The notes under the pieces were generated by a model that did not search any database, was not told where the DNA came from, and saw only the letters and a list, made by a program, of their open reading frames with translations. Positions 26,798 through 37,551 of a DNA stretch of 64,000 bases are shown here, piece after piece; position 1 is the stretch's first letter, and every line of letters starts with the position of its first letter. The stretch spans positions 208,585 through 272,584 of the forward strand of contig JAPOHD010000031.1 in assembly GCA_026671195.1 (NCBI GenBank), read 5' to 3'. This stretch comes from Draconibacterium aestuarii (GTDB lineage: Bacteria > Bacteroidota > Bacteroidia > Bacteroidales > Prolixibacteraceae). Position numbers and translations under genes: made by a program.

Positions 26798-27427
26798 ATG
26801 AAATCTCCCCTACTACCCGAAAATGTTCATCTGATTGAAAAACATTCAAAGAATAAAAATTCTAAAACGATACTTATTGTTGGTGTTTTTCATGGAGAAG
26901 AACCACAAGGCGAATATGTAATAAAAAGATATTTGCGCGAGAATGATTCTTCAAAACTGAATAATAATCTCATTCTGATCCCTTGCCTGAATCCATGGGG
27001 AAAAGAACGCGGTATAAGAACAAATAAAAATGGCGTTGATTTAAATCGGAATCATCCAACAAAAAATTGGAAATTAACAGAGAAAGACGAAAACTATTCC
27101 GGTGATTCGCCAGGTTCTGAGTTGGAAACAATGTTTATGACCGAGTTACTGGACATAATAAAGCCTGATATAATCCTAACATTACATGCACCACTTAAAT
27201 GCATCAACTTCGATGGTCCGGCACGAGAAATTGCAGAAAAAATCGCTGAACTTTGCAATTATCCGGTAATCGAAGACCTCGGGTATCTGACTCCCGGTTC
27301 GTTTGGTACATATTGCGGTATTGAAAGAAATATTCCAACAATTACCCTGGAATATGATAAGAAGGAAGCAGATGAAAGCATATACAATAAAACCAAAATG
27401 GTTTTCGACTATCTGGCAAAGCTGTAA
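26798..27427 (+). CDS. M14-family zinc amidase (MpaA-like murein peptide amidase)
   Basis: The 209-residue protein has M14 zinc ligands H32 and E35 (GVFHGEEPQGEY) and H130 (LTLHAP). It also has the substrate-binding pair N83-R84 (GVDLNRNHP) and catalytic Glu185 (TITLEYDK). The compact size and NGVDLNRNHPTKNW motif match MpaA, which removes meso-diaminopimelate from murein tripeptides during cell-wall recycling. No signal peptide is present, fitting a cytosolic recycling role. It starts 6 bp after trmD. A succinylglutamate desuccinylase-like role is an alternative. Confidence 0.75.
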   Translation: MKSPLLPENVHLIEKHSKNKNSKTILIVGVFHGEEPQGEYVIKRYLRENDSSKLNNNLILIPCLNPWGKERGIRTNKNGVDLNRNHPTKNWKLTEKDENYSGDSPGSELETMFMTELLDIIKPDIILTLHAPLKCINFDGPAREIAEKIAELCNYPVIEDLGYLTPGSFGTYCGIERNIPTITLEYDKKEADESIYNKTKMVFDYLAKL

Positions 27428-27434
27428 CAAGGCC

Positions 27435-30296
27435 TTAAAACCTCCTGCAAATAACACTATACGGGCAATACTGACATTTTTCGATGTGCTCGGTTTGTGT
27501 AAATGTGTTTTGCTCAGAATAGATTTCGGCTACCAACTTTTTTAAGTTGATCTCAAAGTCTTCCTTCAAATCAGAAAACAAAACGCAATTCTTACCCATT
27601 TTCACATCGGGCGAAAAGTTATCAGCAAACAAACTACGCAAACTATAAATTGCGGGCTGAATTTCATAGTTTGAAAGATTCTTTGATAATCCCCACGAAT
27701 AAATCAAGGCTTGCAAAATTTCTTTTTTGGGCTTTTTAATTTCGCCATCAAATAGATCTGTGATCTTCGAAAAAACGAGCGAATCAACATTCCCGGTTTT
27801 ATAATCCAACACACGAACCTGCCCATCGACCTGATCTACCCTATCAATTTTACCACCGACACAAATCGAAGTTTTAGCTCCATTTATATCCACATCAATC
27901 CAACGTTTATATTTCTCTTCCAAACTTATAATTGCAATAGGCGCAACGCCCAAGTCTACCCGTAAAAGCTGTTTTAAATACGTAACAGCATTTTCGAAAA
28001 TCAGCAAGGTTTTTCCCTGCAACTTCACCGGTCCCTTAATGGGCTTTTTCTTTTTCAAGTAATGAATTGCGATTTGTCTGGTAATTTCATTCTCCAGTCG
28101 CACCCGATCTTTCAACATATTTTCCAGATCATTTTTACTGATTGTCTTACCAACAAAAGGCTTGTACAACTCTTCAAGCGTATCGTGAAAAATATTGCCA
28201 AAAACCACACCATCAATTTCTTCTTTTACCTCGTCGGGTTCTGGAAGATCGACAACATAGCGCAGGTAAAACTTTAGCTTACAATGTAAATAAGCATTTA
28301 TTGCACTTGGAGAAAGCGGATATTCCTCAGTGTTCTTTTCAAATAACCTTTGAACAATATTTTTTGAACTGTCAATTTCAATAGCCCGCACAGGATCATT
28401 TGCAAAAACAAAATCGAGATTGGACATTTCAGGCCGATGCACCGAATCGTATAACAACTGAAACCCGTAACGACTTAACTCTCCCGTGCCCATACCTTCT
28501 TTTATAACACTGTAGGTTGCTGTAATATTTTTTGCCCGCTGAAGTAAACGATAGAAATAATAACCATACATGGCATCCTGCTCATCGATGCCAGGTAAAC
28601 CAAATCCCTTTCGAATATTGAATGGAATAAAAGAGGGGGCAGTGAACTTTCGCGGCCACTTGTTTTCGTTCAGACCAAGTATAATCAGGTTTTCAAAATC
28701 CAGACAGCGGGTTTCCAAAATACCCATCACCTGCAATCCACTTAACGGTTCGCCTTCAAAAGCTACTGAAACCTGCCCCAAATACTGCGAAAAGAGCCTA
28801 AAATACACGACTTCACTAATTTCTCGTTTTTGTGAATCAATTACGCTTTTTACTACTATACCAAGCTTTTCAACGGCCTGATAAATGGAATAAATTATCT
28901 CCAGCAACATGGCGTTATTAGTTTCAGACGCTTTAAACTGTTGATGAAACATGCCCAGAACTTTCAAAAAATAATGACTGTATTCTTCAACTTTTTCGGG
29001 CAATTGAAATAGTTGCTTGTAAAGCGGCGAAAAATCTATTTTACTCAGGTCAACCGTAATACTGTTTGTCCGTTTTAATTCAGCTACAAATGCTTTGCCT
29101 TTTTCTGAATCTGAATCACCAAGCAACTGATGGTTTAGAATATCGGTTACATATCGATGATAAGCTACAAAGCCACTTCCCTCTTTTCGTTTGTTTTTAA
29201 GCAGCGTAACTAACAACATCAAAAAGCCGTGAATCACCGAATTCCGAACAGAATACCCCATCGTTACATTTACCGTTCCTATGTTTTCAGGAATTGCCCC
29301 CATCGCAGAGAACAAAAGTGATTCATCTGCTAAAACCACTGCAGTATTATCAAATTTCTCCTTATAATCCAACCTCGTTTCCGTTAAAAAATTTGGAATT
29401 TGTTGCGACTGTCCGTACACCGATGAAACGGCAACCAGCTTTATATTTTTTCGTTGATTAAAAAGTTCGGCATCAAACACAAAATCTTCAGGAGAAGGGA
29501 ACTCGATACTATTTTCACGTAAAAAATAACCGGCTTCGTTTTTCGTATCTCCCAAATAAGCCTTGTCAAAATCCCATAAAAACACTGCCTTCCCCAATCT
29601 TTGCAACTGAGTGAAAATCCTCTTTTCGCAAGCGTTGAGTGCGTTTAAACCTATAATATAATATTTTTTATATTTAAATTCATATGCCGCATCCTTTATG
29701 TTTTCAACCACAGAACGGTCTGCCATTCCCGGAAAAGCAAGACCATTTTCATACAATTCCTTTTTAAAGTTGGCATAAACCGGATATAATTTATCCCAAA
29801 TAAAAGTATATTTTTCCTGAAATCCTTTTTTATCGACAACGGCCATACTCCCCCAAAACTGCTCAAGCGCTTTTTTTTGCTCGGGTGTGAGGTAATCAAA
29901 TATCGACTCAATTTCTTTTAAATCAGAAATATTGGTGAAAACATCTTTGGCATTTACCAAATAGCGGTCTATATCGTTAAAATCGGCCAGCAAAATTTCG
30001 CCCCAAAAATAAAACTCATCAAATGTTTCGGTGGTTTTAGTATGCTTTCTAAAAACATCGTACAAAATAGAAATTAGCTGCAATTTCTCGCCTTTGTGCA
30101 ATTCCGAATAACTACTGATAAGCTCATTTATTGTTGTTGTTTTGGGTCCAACAACAGGGGAATCTATTCTGTTTTGCAAGTATTGGGTAAAAAATGCACC
30201 CGATCTGCGATTGGGAAAAACCAGACAGAGTTCGTTTAACCCATGCGAATGTTTTGTATAAATATAATTGGCAGCCTGCGAAAGGAATCGTTCCAT
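27435..30296 (-). CDS. PD-(D/E)XK nuclease/helicase-like protein (AddB-like)
   Basis: Starting at M12 of the open frame (position 30296, MERFLSQAANYIY), the protein has 953 residues. The N-terminus carries a degenerate UvrD-like nucleotide-binding region (LCLVFPNRRSGAFF). The middle resembles AddB (LIILGLNENKWPRKFTAPSFIP). The C-terminus has a RecB-type nuclease core (GGKIDRVDQVDGQVRVLDYKTG) and ends in CQYCPYSVICRRF, part of the cysteine set that holds an Fe-S cluster in AddB nucleases. It likely works with an AddA-type helicase in recombinational repair; no addA is in the window. The 11 extra upstream codons overlap a small repeat made of AGTTCAAAGTT units. Confidence 0.82.
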   Translation of the reverse strand: MERFLSQAANYIYTKHSHGLNELCLVFPNRRSGAFFTQYLQNRIDSPVVGPKTTTINELISSYSELHKGEKLQLISILYDVFRKHTKTTETFDEFYFWGEILLADFNDIDRYLVNAKDVFTNISDLKEIESIFDYLTPEQKKALEQFWGSMAVVDKKGFQEKYTFIWDKLYPVYANFKKELYENGLAFPGMADRSVVENIKDAAYEFKYKKYYIIGLNALNACEKRIFTQLQRLGKAVFLWDFDKAYLGDTKNEAGYFLRENSIEFPSPEDFVFDAELFNQRKNIKLVAVSSVYGQSQQIPNFLTETRLDYKEKFDNTAVVLADESLLFSAMGAIPENIGTVNVTMGYSVRNSVIHGFLMLLVTLLKNKRKEGSGFVAYHRYVTDILNHQLLGDSDSEKGKAFVAELKRTNSITVDLSKIDFSPLYKQLFQLPEKVEEYSHYFLKVLGMFHQQFKASETNNAMLLEIIYSIYQAVEKLGIVVKSVIDSQKREISEVVYFRLFSQYLGQVSVAFEGEPLSGLQVMGILETRCLDFENLIILGLNENKWPRKFTAPSFIPFNIRKGFGLPGIDEQDAMYGYYFYRLLQRAKNITATYSVIKEGMGTGELSRYGFQLLYDSVHRPEMSNLDFVFANDPVRAIEIDSSKNIVQRLFEKNTEEYPLSPSAINAYLHCKLKFYLRYVVDLPEPDEVKEEIDGVVFGNIFHDTLEELYKPFVGKTISKNDLENMLKDRVRLENEITRQIAIHYLKKKKPIKGPVKLQGKTLLIFENAVTYLKQLLRVDLGVAPIAIISLEEKYKRWIDVDINGAKTSICVGGKIDRVDQVDGQVRVLDYKTGNVDSLVFSKITDLFDGEIKKPKKEILQALIYSWGLSKNLSNYEIQPAIYSLRSLFADNFSPDVKMGKNCVLFSDLKEDFEINLKKLVAEIYSEQNTFTQTEHIEKCQYCPYSVICRRF

Positions 30297-30413
30297 TTTG
30301 TAGTTCAAAGTTAAGAGTTCAAAGTTCAAAGTTTAGGTGAATATTCCAAAGGTTTTAAGTGAGTTTTTTACTATATTAGATGCATCTGGAAACATAGACA
30401 TAAACTCAACTCA

Positions 30414-32099
30414 ATGAAAAAACTCGCGCTAACCACCCTAATTCTTCTTTTTACAATAATTGGTTTCGCCCAGGATAGGATAACCGGATTAACTTTTGCC
30501 ACACGCAGCGAAGTAATTACACAAAACGGAATGGCATGCACAAGTCAACCACTGGCAACACAAGTTGCTTTGGATATTTTAAAAGCCGGAGGAAATGCCA
30601 TTGATGCGGCAATCGCAGCAAATGCAGTCTTGGGTCTGGCAGAACCCACAGGAAACGGGATGGGAGGCGATTTATTTGCAATTGTGTGGGATGCAAAAAC
30701 ACAAAAACTATATGGACTGAACGCCAGCGGCCGCTCACCATACAACTTATCGCTCGAATATTTTAAAGAAAACGGATACCAGAAAATTCCTTCGCTGGGA
30801 CCACTTCCTGTTTCTGTGCCCGGTTGTGTTGATGGATGGTTTGAATTACACAAAAAATTTGGAAGCAAATCGATGCAGGAAATATTATCGCCGGTCATCT
30901 ATTACGCCGAAAATGGCTTTCCCGTAACAGAGCTGATTGCCTATTATTGGGGAAGAAGCTCCTATTTAAAAAAATTTCCCGGCTTTGAGGAAATATTTCT
31001 TCCGAATGGGAAAGCACCGAAAAAAGGAGAAGTATTCAAAAATCCGTACCTGGCAAATACGTTTAAACTGATTGCAGAACAAGGCCGCGATGTGTTCTAC
31101 AAAGGAGAAATTGCAGAAAAGATAGTGGCCTATATTCAGGAACAAGGTGGATTTTTAAGTATGAAAGATTTTGAAGATCACACCTCTGAATGGGTAGAAC
31201 CTATTTCAACCAATTACCGCGGATACGACGTTTGGGAACTGCCGCCAAATGGGCAGGGAACAGCTGTTTTACAAATGTTAAACATTCTTGAAAACTTCGA
31301 TATTGCTAAAATGGGATTTGGAACACCTGAATACATGCATACTTTCATTGAAGCAAAAAAGCTGGCTTACGAAGATCGTGCAAAATATTATTCCGACATG
31401 GTTTTTAACGAGATTCCGATAAAAGCACTTATCTCAAAAGAATATGGAAAAGAAAGAGCAACACTAATTGATAAAAATCGCTCTGCCCGCTCCTATCCAG
31501 CCGGTGAACTGGAGCAGGGAAATACCATTTACCTGACCACTGCCGACAAGGATGGAAATATGGTTTCTTTAATACAAAGCAATTATCGGGGAATGGGTTC
31601 AGGAATGACACCTGGCAGGCTAGGATTTATTTTACAGGATCGCGGAGAATTGTTTGCATTGGAAGAAGGTCACATGAATGTGTATGAACCACATAAACGC
31701 CCGTTCCATACCATAATTCCTGCATTTATAACAAAAAATGGCGAACCGTTTATCAGTTTTGGATTAATGGGAGGCGCCATGCAACCACAAGGACATGTAC
31801 AAATAGTTTGTAATCTGATAGATTTTGGTATGAATCTGCAGGAAGCCGGCGATGCACCACGAATCAGTCACGACGGATCGAGTCAGCCAACATGCGAAAA
31901 AATGACGGACGGTGGTGTTGTGTCTCTCGAAAGTGGATTTGACTACCAAACCATTCGGGCATTACTAAATAAAGGACATCGAATTGGATACGCCAACGGA
32001 CCTTACGGAGGTTACCAGGCAATTATGTGGGATAAAAGCAACAAGGTGTATTACGGTGCTTCCGAATCGAGAAAAGATGGGCAGGCTGCAGGATACTAA
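30414..32099 (+). CDS. Gamma-glutamyltransferase-family protein
   Basis: The 561-residue exported protein (signal peptide 1-19) has the Ntn-hydrolase fold of GGT: GGNAIDAAIAANAVLGL, GNGMGGDLFAIVW and SYPAGELEQGNTIYLTTADKD in pieces. The processing and nucleophile residue is likely T371; two positions on, the usual His is Tyr (Y373). It would cleave gamma-glutamyl bonds of glutathione or related peptides in the periplasm after self-processing. The altered motif places it in a divergent GGT-like subgroup, so substrate may differ. It stands alone, followed by a long AT-rich gap. Confidence 0.87.
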   Translation: MKKLALTTLILLFTIIGFAQDRITGLTFATRSEVITQNGMACTSQPLATQVALDILKAGGNAIDAAIAANAVLGLAEPTGNGMGGDLFAIVWDAKTQKLYGLNASGRSPYNLSLEYFKENGYQKIPSLGPLPVSVPGCVDGWFELHKKFGSKSMQEILSPVIYYAENGFPVTELIAYYWGRSSYLKKFPGFEEIFLPNGKAPKKGEVFKNPYLANTFKLIAEQGRDVFYKGEIAEKIVAYIQEQGGFLSMKDFEDHTSEWVEPISTNYRGYDVWELPPNGQGTAVLQMLNILENFDIAKMGFGTPEYMHTFIEAKKLAYEDRAKYYSDMVFNEIPIKALISKEYGKERATLIDKNRSARSYPAGELEQGNTIYLTTADKDGNMVSLIQSNYRGMGSGMTPGRLGFILQDRGELFALEEGHMNVYEPHKRPFHTIIPAFITKNGEPFISFGLMGGAMQPQGHVQIVCNLIDFGMNLQEAGDAPRISHDGSSQPTCEKMTDGGVVSLESGFDYQTIRALLNKGHRIGYANGPYGGYQAIMWDKSNKVYYGASESRKDGQAAGY

Positions 32100-32879
32100 A
32101 AAGACATTCCGTCAACATTTCTTAACTCATTTACATATGATCTTATTGAAATGAGAGAAGTACACTTGTAAACATGACACCTAAAATGTGTCCGCATCCC
32201 AAAGACTTAACAAACTAAACATAAACACACTTCATGACACTATTCTTTTATTGCCTAACTAACAAATACAAGATAGTTATACTATTGTATGACATATTTT
32301 GCAAAAACAAAAACACTTTAATTATTTTCACTACTGATAACAGAAAACATTAGTAGAATTTCAGACATAAACACCCTTGAAAGTGTTTTGGTAATCTCAA
32401 TAAACAACTACACATAAATGACTGATTGTAAAATTATTACGACACATAAATAATTAACAATACATTAATTTTAATGGTATAAAAAGTAACTGTCATAATT
32501 CTTTTGCGCCTCAATAACAAACAGTTAATATTAACAAAAAAAAAGAAAAACAAGGAAAATTTATTATTTATAACATATAATACAAAAATATATTTTATAT
32601 TGGACGATAATTTATAATATTGCTATAGATCGAAGCGATATATAAACTAAACTATCAATAATCACACCATTATTAAACATATTGGAAAAATATTGTTCGT
32701 TATACGAACACAGTTTTTACTATTTAGATTAGCGATTAAGCAAATTATACACAATACGACCATAAATAGTTTATAATTAACATATTAACCGAACAGAAAA
32801 TCTTAGTAATTAAAATGCAATCAGTACAAAACATTATATCAGCAACTGATTAAAGTTTTATAAATACAAATTATACCTT
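32100..32879. other. 780-bp AT-rich leader region before susCD
   Basis: No coding frame of note. It contains many A/T tracts and one clear inverted repeat, TGTTCGT-TAT-ACGAACA (32694-32710), 170 bp before the SusC start. It probably holds the promoter and a long leader for the nutrient-uptake pair. Confidence 0.5.
32694..32710. promoter_or_regulatory. 7-bp inverted repeat upstream of susC
   Basis: TGTTCGT (32694-32700) and ACGAACA (32704-32710) are exact reverse complements with a 3-nt spacer, in otherwise AT-rich DNA. It is operator-like; no dedicated regulator, sigma/anti-sigma pair or hybrid two-component gene is adjacent. Confidence 0.4.
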
Positions 32880-35800
32880 ATGAAAAAAATCACTACTATC
32901 ATCTTTTTACTTTGCATAGTTGTGCAAGTCGCAACAGCGCAAAAACGAGCCATTACCGGTGTCGTAAGGGAAAAAGAAAGCAATGATTTACTCCCCGGAG
33001 TAACTGTCCTTGAAAAAGGGACAGCAAATGGAACCGTGACTAATATCGATGGAAAGTTTACCATTTCTGTCGGGGAAGATGCGACACTTGTTGTTTCTTT
33101 TATTGGTTTAGAAACTAAAGAAATCGTGATTGGAGAAGCTACTAACCTCGATTTAACCTTGTCGAAATCAACAGAACAGGTTGATGAAGTTGTTGTTACG
33201 GCAATGGGAATAAAAAAGGAGACTAAGGCCTTGGGTTATTCAGTACAAGCTATTAAAGGGGCCGAAATGGTAAAAGTAAAAGAGCCCAATCTGGTAAACT
33301 CTTTAAACGGTAAAATTGCAGGCGTAAACGTAACCAATTCTGGGGGTGGTGCCGGAACGTCTTCACAAATTATTATTCGTGGTAGCACGTCGCTTACAGG
33401 CGATAACCAACCGCTATTTATTGTGGATGGTATTCCGATTGATAACAGTACCGTAAGATCAGATGGTGGATTATCTGCGACTTCGACTTACAGTGGTAAC
33501 CGTGGCATGGATATCAACTCAGACGATATTGAATCCATTTCGGTATTAAAAGGACCCGCCGCTGCTGCGTTATATGGACTAAAGGCCGCTGCCGGTGCAA
33601 TTGTTATTACGACTAAAAAAGGAGTTAGCGGCGAAACAAAAGTTAACATCAGTTCTAAATTTAAAGTTGATGTTCCAAATAAGTTGCCACGACAACAACT
33701 AACCTACGGACAGGGAAGTGACGGGGTTAGTGAAAAGGGTACTGCCAACTCATGGGGAGCAGCCTTAGGAAGTGGTGCAAATGGTTACAACAACCTGGAT
33801 GACTTCTTCCAACCCGCATTTTCGTATGATGTAACAGGAAGCGTATCCGGAGGGAATAAAAATGGCACTTTTTTTATGTCTGTTAATCGTCTCGACCAAG
33901 ATGGAATTGTTCCAACAACAGACTATTCCAAAAATTCATTCCGTTTTAATGGGGAACAAAACAAGGGGTGGTTTACGGTTGGAATGAATACAAATTATAT
34001 TTTCACACAAACTACCAAAACACTTACCGGTTCGGGTCTTTATGGATCAAGCGGCTCAGGTGCCATGCTTAATTTATTTAACTGGCCTATCGAGAACAAT
34101 ATGAAACACTGGATAGAAAACGGCGAAAGAGTTCCCTTAATTCCAGATGCTGATCTGGAAGACGATGTTGACAATCCATACTGGACAGTAAACAAAAGCC
34201 CTATTACCGATGACATACATCGTTTTATCGGGTCGGGTTATATTACAATGAAGCCAACTGAGTGGTTAAGTGCAACCTATAGAGCAGGAATAGACCATTA
34301 CAACGGTTTTGCACGAAGTATTCTTTATCCCGGATCAGCAGTCTCCGATCCTTACGACAAAGGAACAGTAACTGAAACACAAAGAGAAAACAATATTCTT
34401 ACTTCGAACTTTACCGTTTCGGCAAATAGAAAAGTGAGTGATTTTGATTTGGGATTATTAGTGGGGCATAACTACGAACAAACAACTTACTTTAGGCAAA
34501 GACAAAGTGCGGTTGGTCTGTTAACAGAGTTTATTAGCATAAACAATGCAGATAGGGACAACAAATCGTATTCAAATTACCAATCGAAAAAAAGATTATA
34601 CAGTGCTTTTGGTGAGTTTACTGCAAGCTATAAGAACATACTTTTCATGAGTGTTACTGGTCGTAACGACTGGTCATCAACCTTATCCGAAGAAAATCGT
34701 TCATTCTTCTACCCTTCTGTTAGTGGAAGTTTTATCTTTTCAGAATTTTTCGGTGATGAATTGAAAGATAAATTTTCATTTGGCAAAGTAAGAGCTTCAT
34801 GGTCGCAAGTTGGAAAAGATGCTCCTGTATATCAAACTGCTACCTATTTAGAAACAGTATCATCAATTGGAGGTGGATACAAAAATGCCTATACCGGAGG
34901 TAACCCTTACCTGAAACCTGAAACGACAGAATCAACAGAACTTGGTATGGACCTTCGTTTCTTCAATGGCAGGCTGGGTGCCGATTTCACCTATTACGAC
35001 ACAAGAAGTAAAGACCAAATTATTTCACCAAGGGTAAGTATGGCTACCGGCTATATTTTCCAATACGTAAACTTTGGTACAGTAATCAATAAAGGTTATG
35101 AACTGACCTTGACAGGAAAACCAGTTCAGACAAAAGATTGGAGCTGGAACACAACTTTGAATATTTCGCATAACGATGGAACAGTTACTGATTTACCCGA
35201 AGGTGTAGAACTACTTTATGTAACCGACGTACAAATTGGGCCTGCAAAATCAGCCTCAGTTGGTGAAGGCATTTTCTTAGGACTTACCGGGCAACGCTGG
35301 GAAAGGACGGATGATGGAGAACTTATTTTAGACTCAGACACCGGACTTCCAATTACATCAACCGATGCAACCAACGTGGTTGGGAACAGAGAACCTGACA
35401 TGCTATTGGGCTGGAACAACAGCATTACTCACAAAAACTGGAATCTTTCATTCCTTGTTGATGTGCGCGTTGGCGGAGATGTTTATAATGCAACAGAATA
35501 TGCCATGACATACGCCGGTATTAGTAAAGTAACAGAAAACCGCGGAACAGAACACACGTTCGAAGGTGTTACTGTAAACTCTGAAACAGGTGAATATGAA
35601 CCAACATCAAGTACAGTGGTTCTAGACCAGAATTACTACCAACACATCTATACTGCCGAAGCCGAGCCTTTTATTACAAGCGTAAACTGGTTCAGGTTAC
35701 GTTCAGCTTCATTAAGCTATCAACTTCCTGTGTCGTTCTGCAACAAAATTGGTTTTGTAAAACAAATTGATCTTTCACTTGCAGGAACCAATTTATTATT

Positions 35801-35939
35801 ATTTACCAATTACAAAGGCATGGATCCAGAGGTTAGTGCAGGAGGTTCAGGCATACTTGGTGCTGGTTCTTCAGGAATCGACTATTGTGGTGTTCCTTCA
35901 ACTACAAGTGTATCATTTGGTTTAAATGTTAAGTTTTAA
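32880..35939 (+). CDS. SusC/RagA-family TonB-dependent outer-membrane transporter
   Basis: The 1019-residue protein has a signal peptide (1-20) and a carboxypeptidase-like domain (about 22-100, ITGVVREKESNDLLPGVTV). The TonB-box/plug follows (VDEVVVTAMGIKKE, QIIIRGSTSLTGDNQPLFIVDG, GPAAAALYG). A C-terminal barrel ends in SVSFGLNVKF. It imports an oligomeric nutrient across the outer membrane using TonB energy, working with the SusD-like lipoprotein 11 bp downstream. Substrate is unknown because no glycosidase, peptidase or regulator is linked. It is of normal length. Confidence 0.95.
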   Translation: MKKITTIIFLLCIVVQVATAQKRAITGVVREKESNDLLPGVTVLEKGTANGTVTNIDGKFTISVGEDATLVVSFIGLETKEIVIGEATNLDLTLSKSTEQVDEVVVTAMGIKKETKALGYSVQAIKGAEMVKVKEPNLVNSLNGKIAGVNVTNSGGGAGTSSQIIIRGSTSLTGDNQPLFIVDGIPIDNSTVRSDGGLSATSTYSGNRGMDINSDDIESISVLKGPAAAALYGLKAAAGAIVITTKKGVSGETKVNISSKFKVDVPNKLPRQQLTYGQGSDGVSEKGTANSWGAALGSGANGYNNLDDFFQPAFSYDVTGSVSGGNKNGTFFMSVNRLDQDGIVPTTDYSKNSFRFNGEQNKGWFTVGMNTNYIFTQTTKTLTGSGLYGSSGSGAMLNLFNWPIENNMKHWIENGERVPLIPDADLEDDVDNPYWTVNKSPITDDIHRFIGSGYITMKPTEWLSATYRAGIDHYNGFARSILYPGSAVSDPYDKGTVTETQRENNILTSNFTVSANRKVSDFDLGLLVGHNYEQTTYFRQRQSAVGLLTEFISINNADRDNKSYSNYQSKKRLYSAFGEFTASYKNILFMSVTGRNDWSSTLSEENRSFFYPSVSGSFIFSEFFGDELKDKFSFGKVRASWSQVGKDAPVYQTATYLETVSSIGGGYKNAYTGGNPYLKPETTESTELGMDLRFFNGRLGADFTYYDTRSKDQIISPRVSMATGYIFQYVNFGTVINKGYELTLTGKPVQTKDWSWNTTLNISHNDGTVTDLPEGVELLYVTDVQIGPAKSASVGEGIFLGLTGQRWERTDDGELILDSDTGLPITSTDATNVVGNREPDMLLGWNNSITHKNWNLSFLVDVRVGGDVYNATEYAMTYAGISKVTENRGTEHTFEGVTVNSETGEYEPTSSTVVLDQNYYQHIYTAEAEPFITSVNWFRLRSASLSYQLPVSFCNKIGFVKQIDLSLAGTNLLLFTNYKGMDPEVSAGGSGILGAGSSGIDYCGVPSTTSVSFGLNVKF

Positions 35940-35950
35940 AGGATATAATT

Positions 35951-37522
35951 ATGAAAAAAATAACGATAATACTTTTATTCTTTCTGGGGGTTTTTATTAC
36001 CTCTTGTGAATACGATCTCGATATAAATAACTCGCCCAATGCAACACAGGAATGTGGACCTGATCTTCGCCTACCTTATGTATTGACCGAAACTGTCGAT
36101 TTTTATGGCAGCCATGGAACAAGAGCCTCTACTTTGTGCCAGCAAGTTGGATACGTTTACCGTCCCGGATACCGTTATTACATGTTCCAGAACTGGCAGT
36201 TTGCCAATAATGCAGATGCATGGGTTTGGCAATGTTGGTATGGATATGCGTGGGTAAACATTGAAGAGATGATGAAAGATGCTGAAGACGTGGATGCCTG
36301 GCATTATATTGGAGTTGGAAAAATATTAAAAGCATTTGGTTGCGGAACCTTAGTTGATGCTTATGGCTATATCGCATACCAGGATGGTATTGCAGGAAAT
36401 ATTCAACCCGACTACGATGATGCTGAATATGTGTATAGCCAAATACTTCCGTTATGCGACGAAGCGATTGAAGACCTGAAAAAAGCACAGGGTGACAATG
36501 CTCCCGACTTATCAAAAGGAGACATCATGTTTAACGGTGATATCAGCAAATGGATAAAATTTGCTTACGGTGTAAAAGCCCGTTTTATGAGTCATCTCTC
36601 AAAAAAGAGCGAGGGAACCGGGCTACTGGATTACAACCCTGGCGAAATCCTTTCGTTATTGGACAAATCGTTACAATCGAATGATGACGATGCGGCATAT
36701 TACGGAGAAGAAAGCGACATTTCATCGAGAAGATGTATTCAATATGGCAACCTAGCAAGCACCTATAAACCCGGAAAACTTTGGAAAAGCTATTTGTTGA
36801 ATACAGTTGAAGGTGAAGGCGAAAGCTGGAATAGCGGGATTGAAGATCCGCGTGCTGAATATCTGATTCCTAAAATCGTTGAGGGGAGTAATGCCGGACA
36901 ATATTCCTTTGGTTTGGATTTGGATTCAACGAATACATCACCAGCTATTTCTGATGTAAACTACGTTGGATTACGATCAACCGACGACAATAAACTGTTT
37001 TACACACAACAAGCTTCTCCTTATTTCCTGTTAAGTTATTCCGAAGTTAAATTCATAGAAGCTGAAGTTTATTTTAGAAAAGGTGATAAAGCCAATGCTT
37101 TAACAGCCTACTACGAAGCGATTCAGGCAAACATGGACAAGATAGGGGTGTCAAGCACGGCAAGTACCACATTTTTGGCGAGTGAGGCGGTTGCACAAAC
37201 AACAAGCGAACTTACCTTAAGTCATATTATGATACAGAAATACCTTGCACTTACCTACAGCCCGGAAGTATGGACTGATATGCGACGTTGTGATTACTGT
37301 ATCGGTGCAAATGGAACATACGATGCTGAAGCTGGCATTTATAAAGGATTTGATCGTCCGAAATATGTTTACGAAACAGCTTTCCCTCAGGATGACGATT
37401 ACATCCGCAGGTATCAGATGGCCTATTACGAAAGATATTACAATGCATCGAAAGTAACAGAGTTAGGTGTTTTCGATAATGATTACATGACCCGACCAGT
37501 CTGGTGGGATATTCAAGATTAA
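35951..37522 (+). CDS. SusD/RagB-family nutrient-binding lipoprotein
   Basis: The 523-residue lipoprotein has a lipobox at ITSC (Cys19) followed by acidic EYDLDI, an outer-membrane surface export signal. The SusD-like helical scaffold is recognised from NSPNATQ near the N-terminus and from PYFLLSYSEVKFIEAEVYFR, typical of the SusD_2 subgroup. It forms the lid over the SusC barrel and binds the transported molecule. It is translated right after susC, and the pair ends at a terminator at 37552-37581. SusD_2 members often serve peptides or amino-acid-rich substrates, but the substrate cannot be assigned here. Confidence 0.93.
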   Translation: MKKITIILLFFLGVFITSCEYDLDINNSPNATQECGPDLRLPYVLTETVDFYGSHGTRASTLCQQVGYVYRPGYRYYMFQNWQFANNADAWVWQCWYGYAWVNIEEMMKDAEDVDAWHYIGVGKILKAFGCGTLVDAYGYIAYQDGIAGNIQPDYDDAEYVYSQILPLCDEAIEDLKKAQGDNAPDLSKGDIMFNGDISKWIKFAYGVKARFMSHLSKKSEGTGLLDYNPGEILSLLDKSLQSNDDDAAYYGEESDISSRRCIQYGNLASTYKPGKLWKSYLLNTVEGEGESWNSGIEDPRAEYLIPKIVEGSNAGQYSFGLDLDSTNTSPAISDVNYVGLRSTDDNKLFYTQQASPYFLLSYSEVKFIEAEVYFRKGDKANALTAYYEAIQANMDKIGVSSTASTTFLASEAVAQTTSELTLSHIMIQKYLALTYSPEVWTDMRRCDYCIGANGTYDAEAGIYKGFDRPKYVYETAFPQDDDYIRRYQMAYYERYYNASKVTELGVFDNDYMTRPVWWDIQD

Positions 37523-37551
37523 CATTTTTTAGTTAAACTGTAACTGTAATA

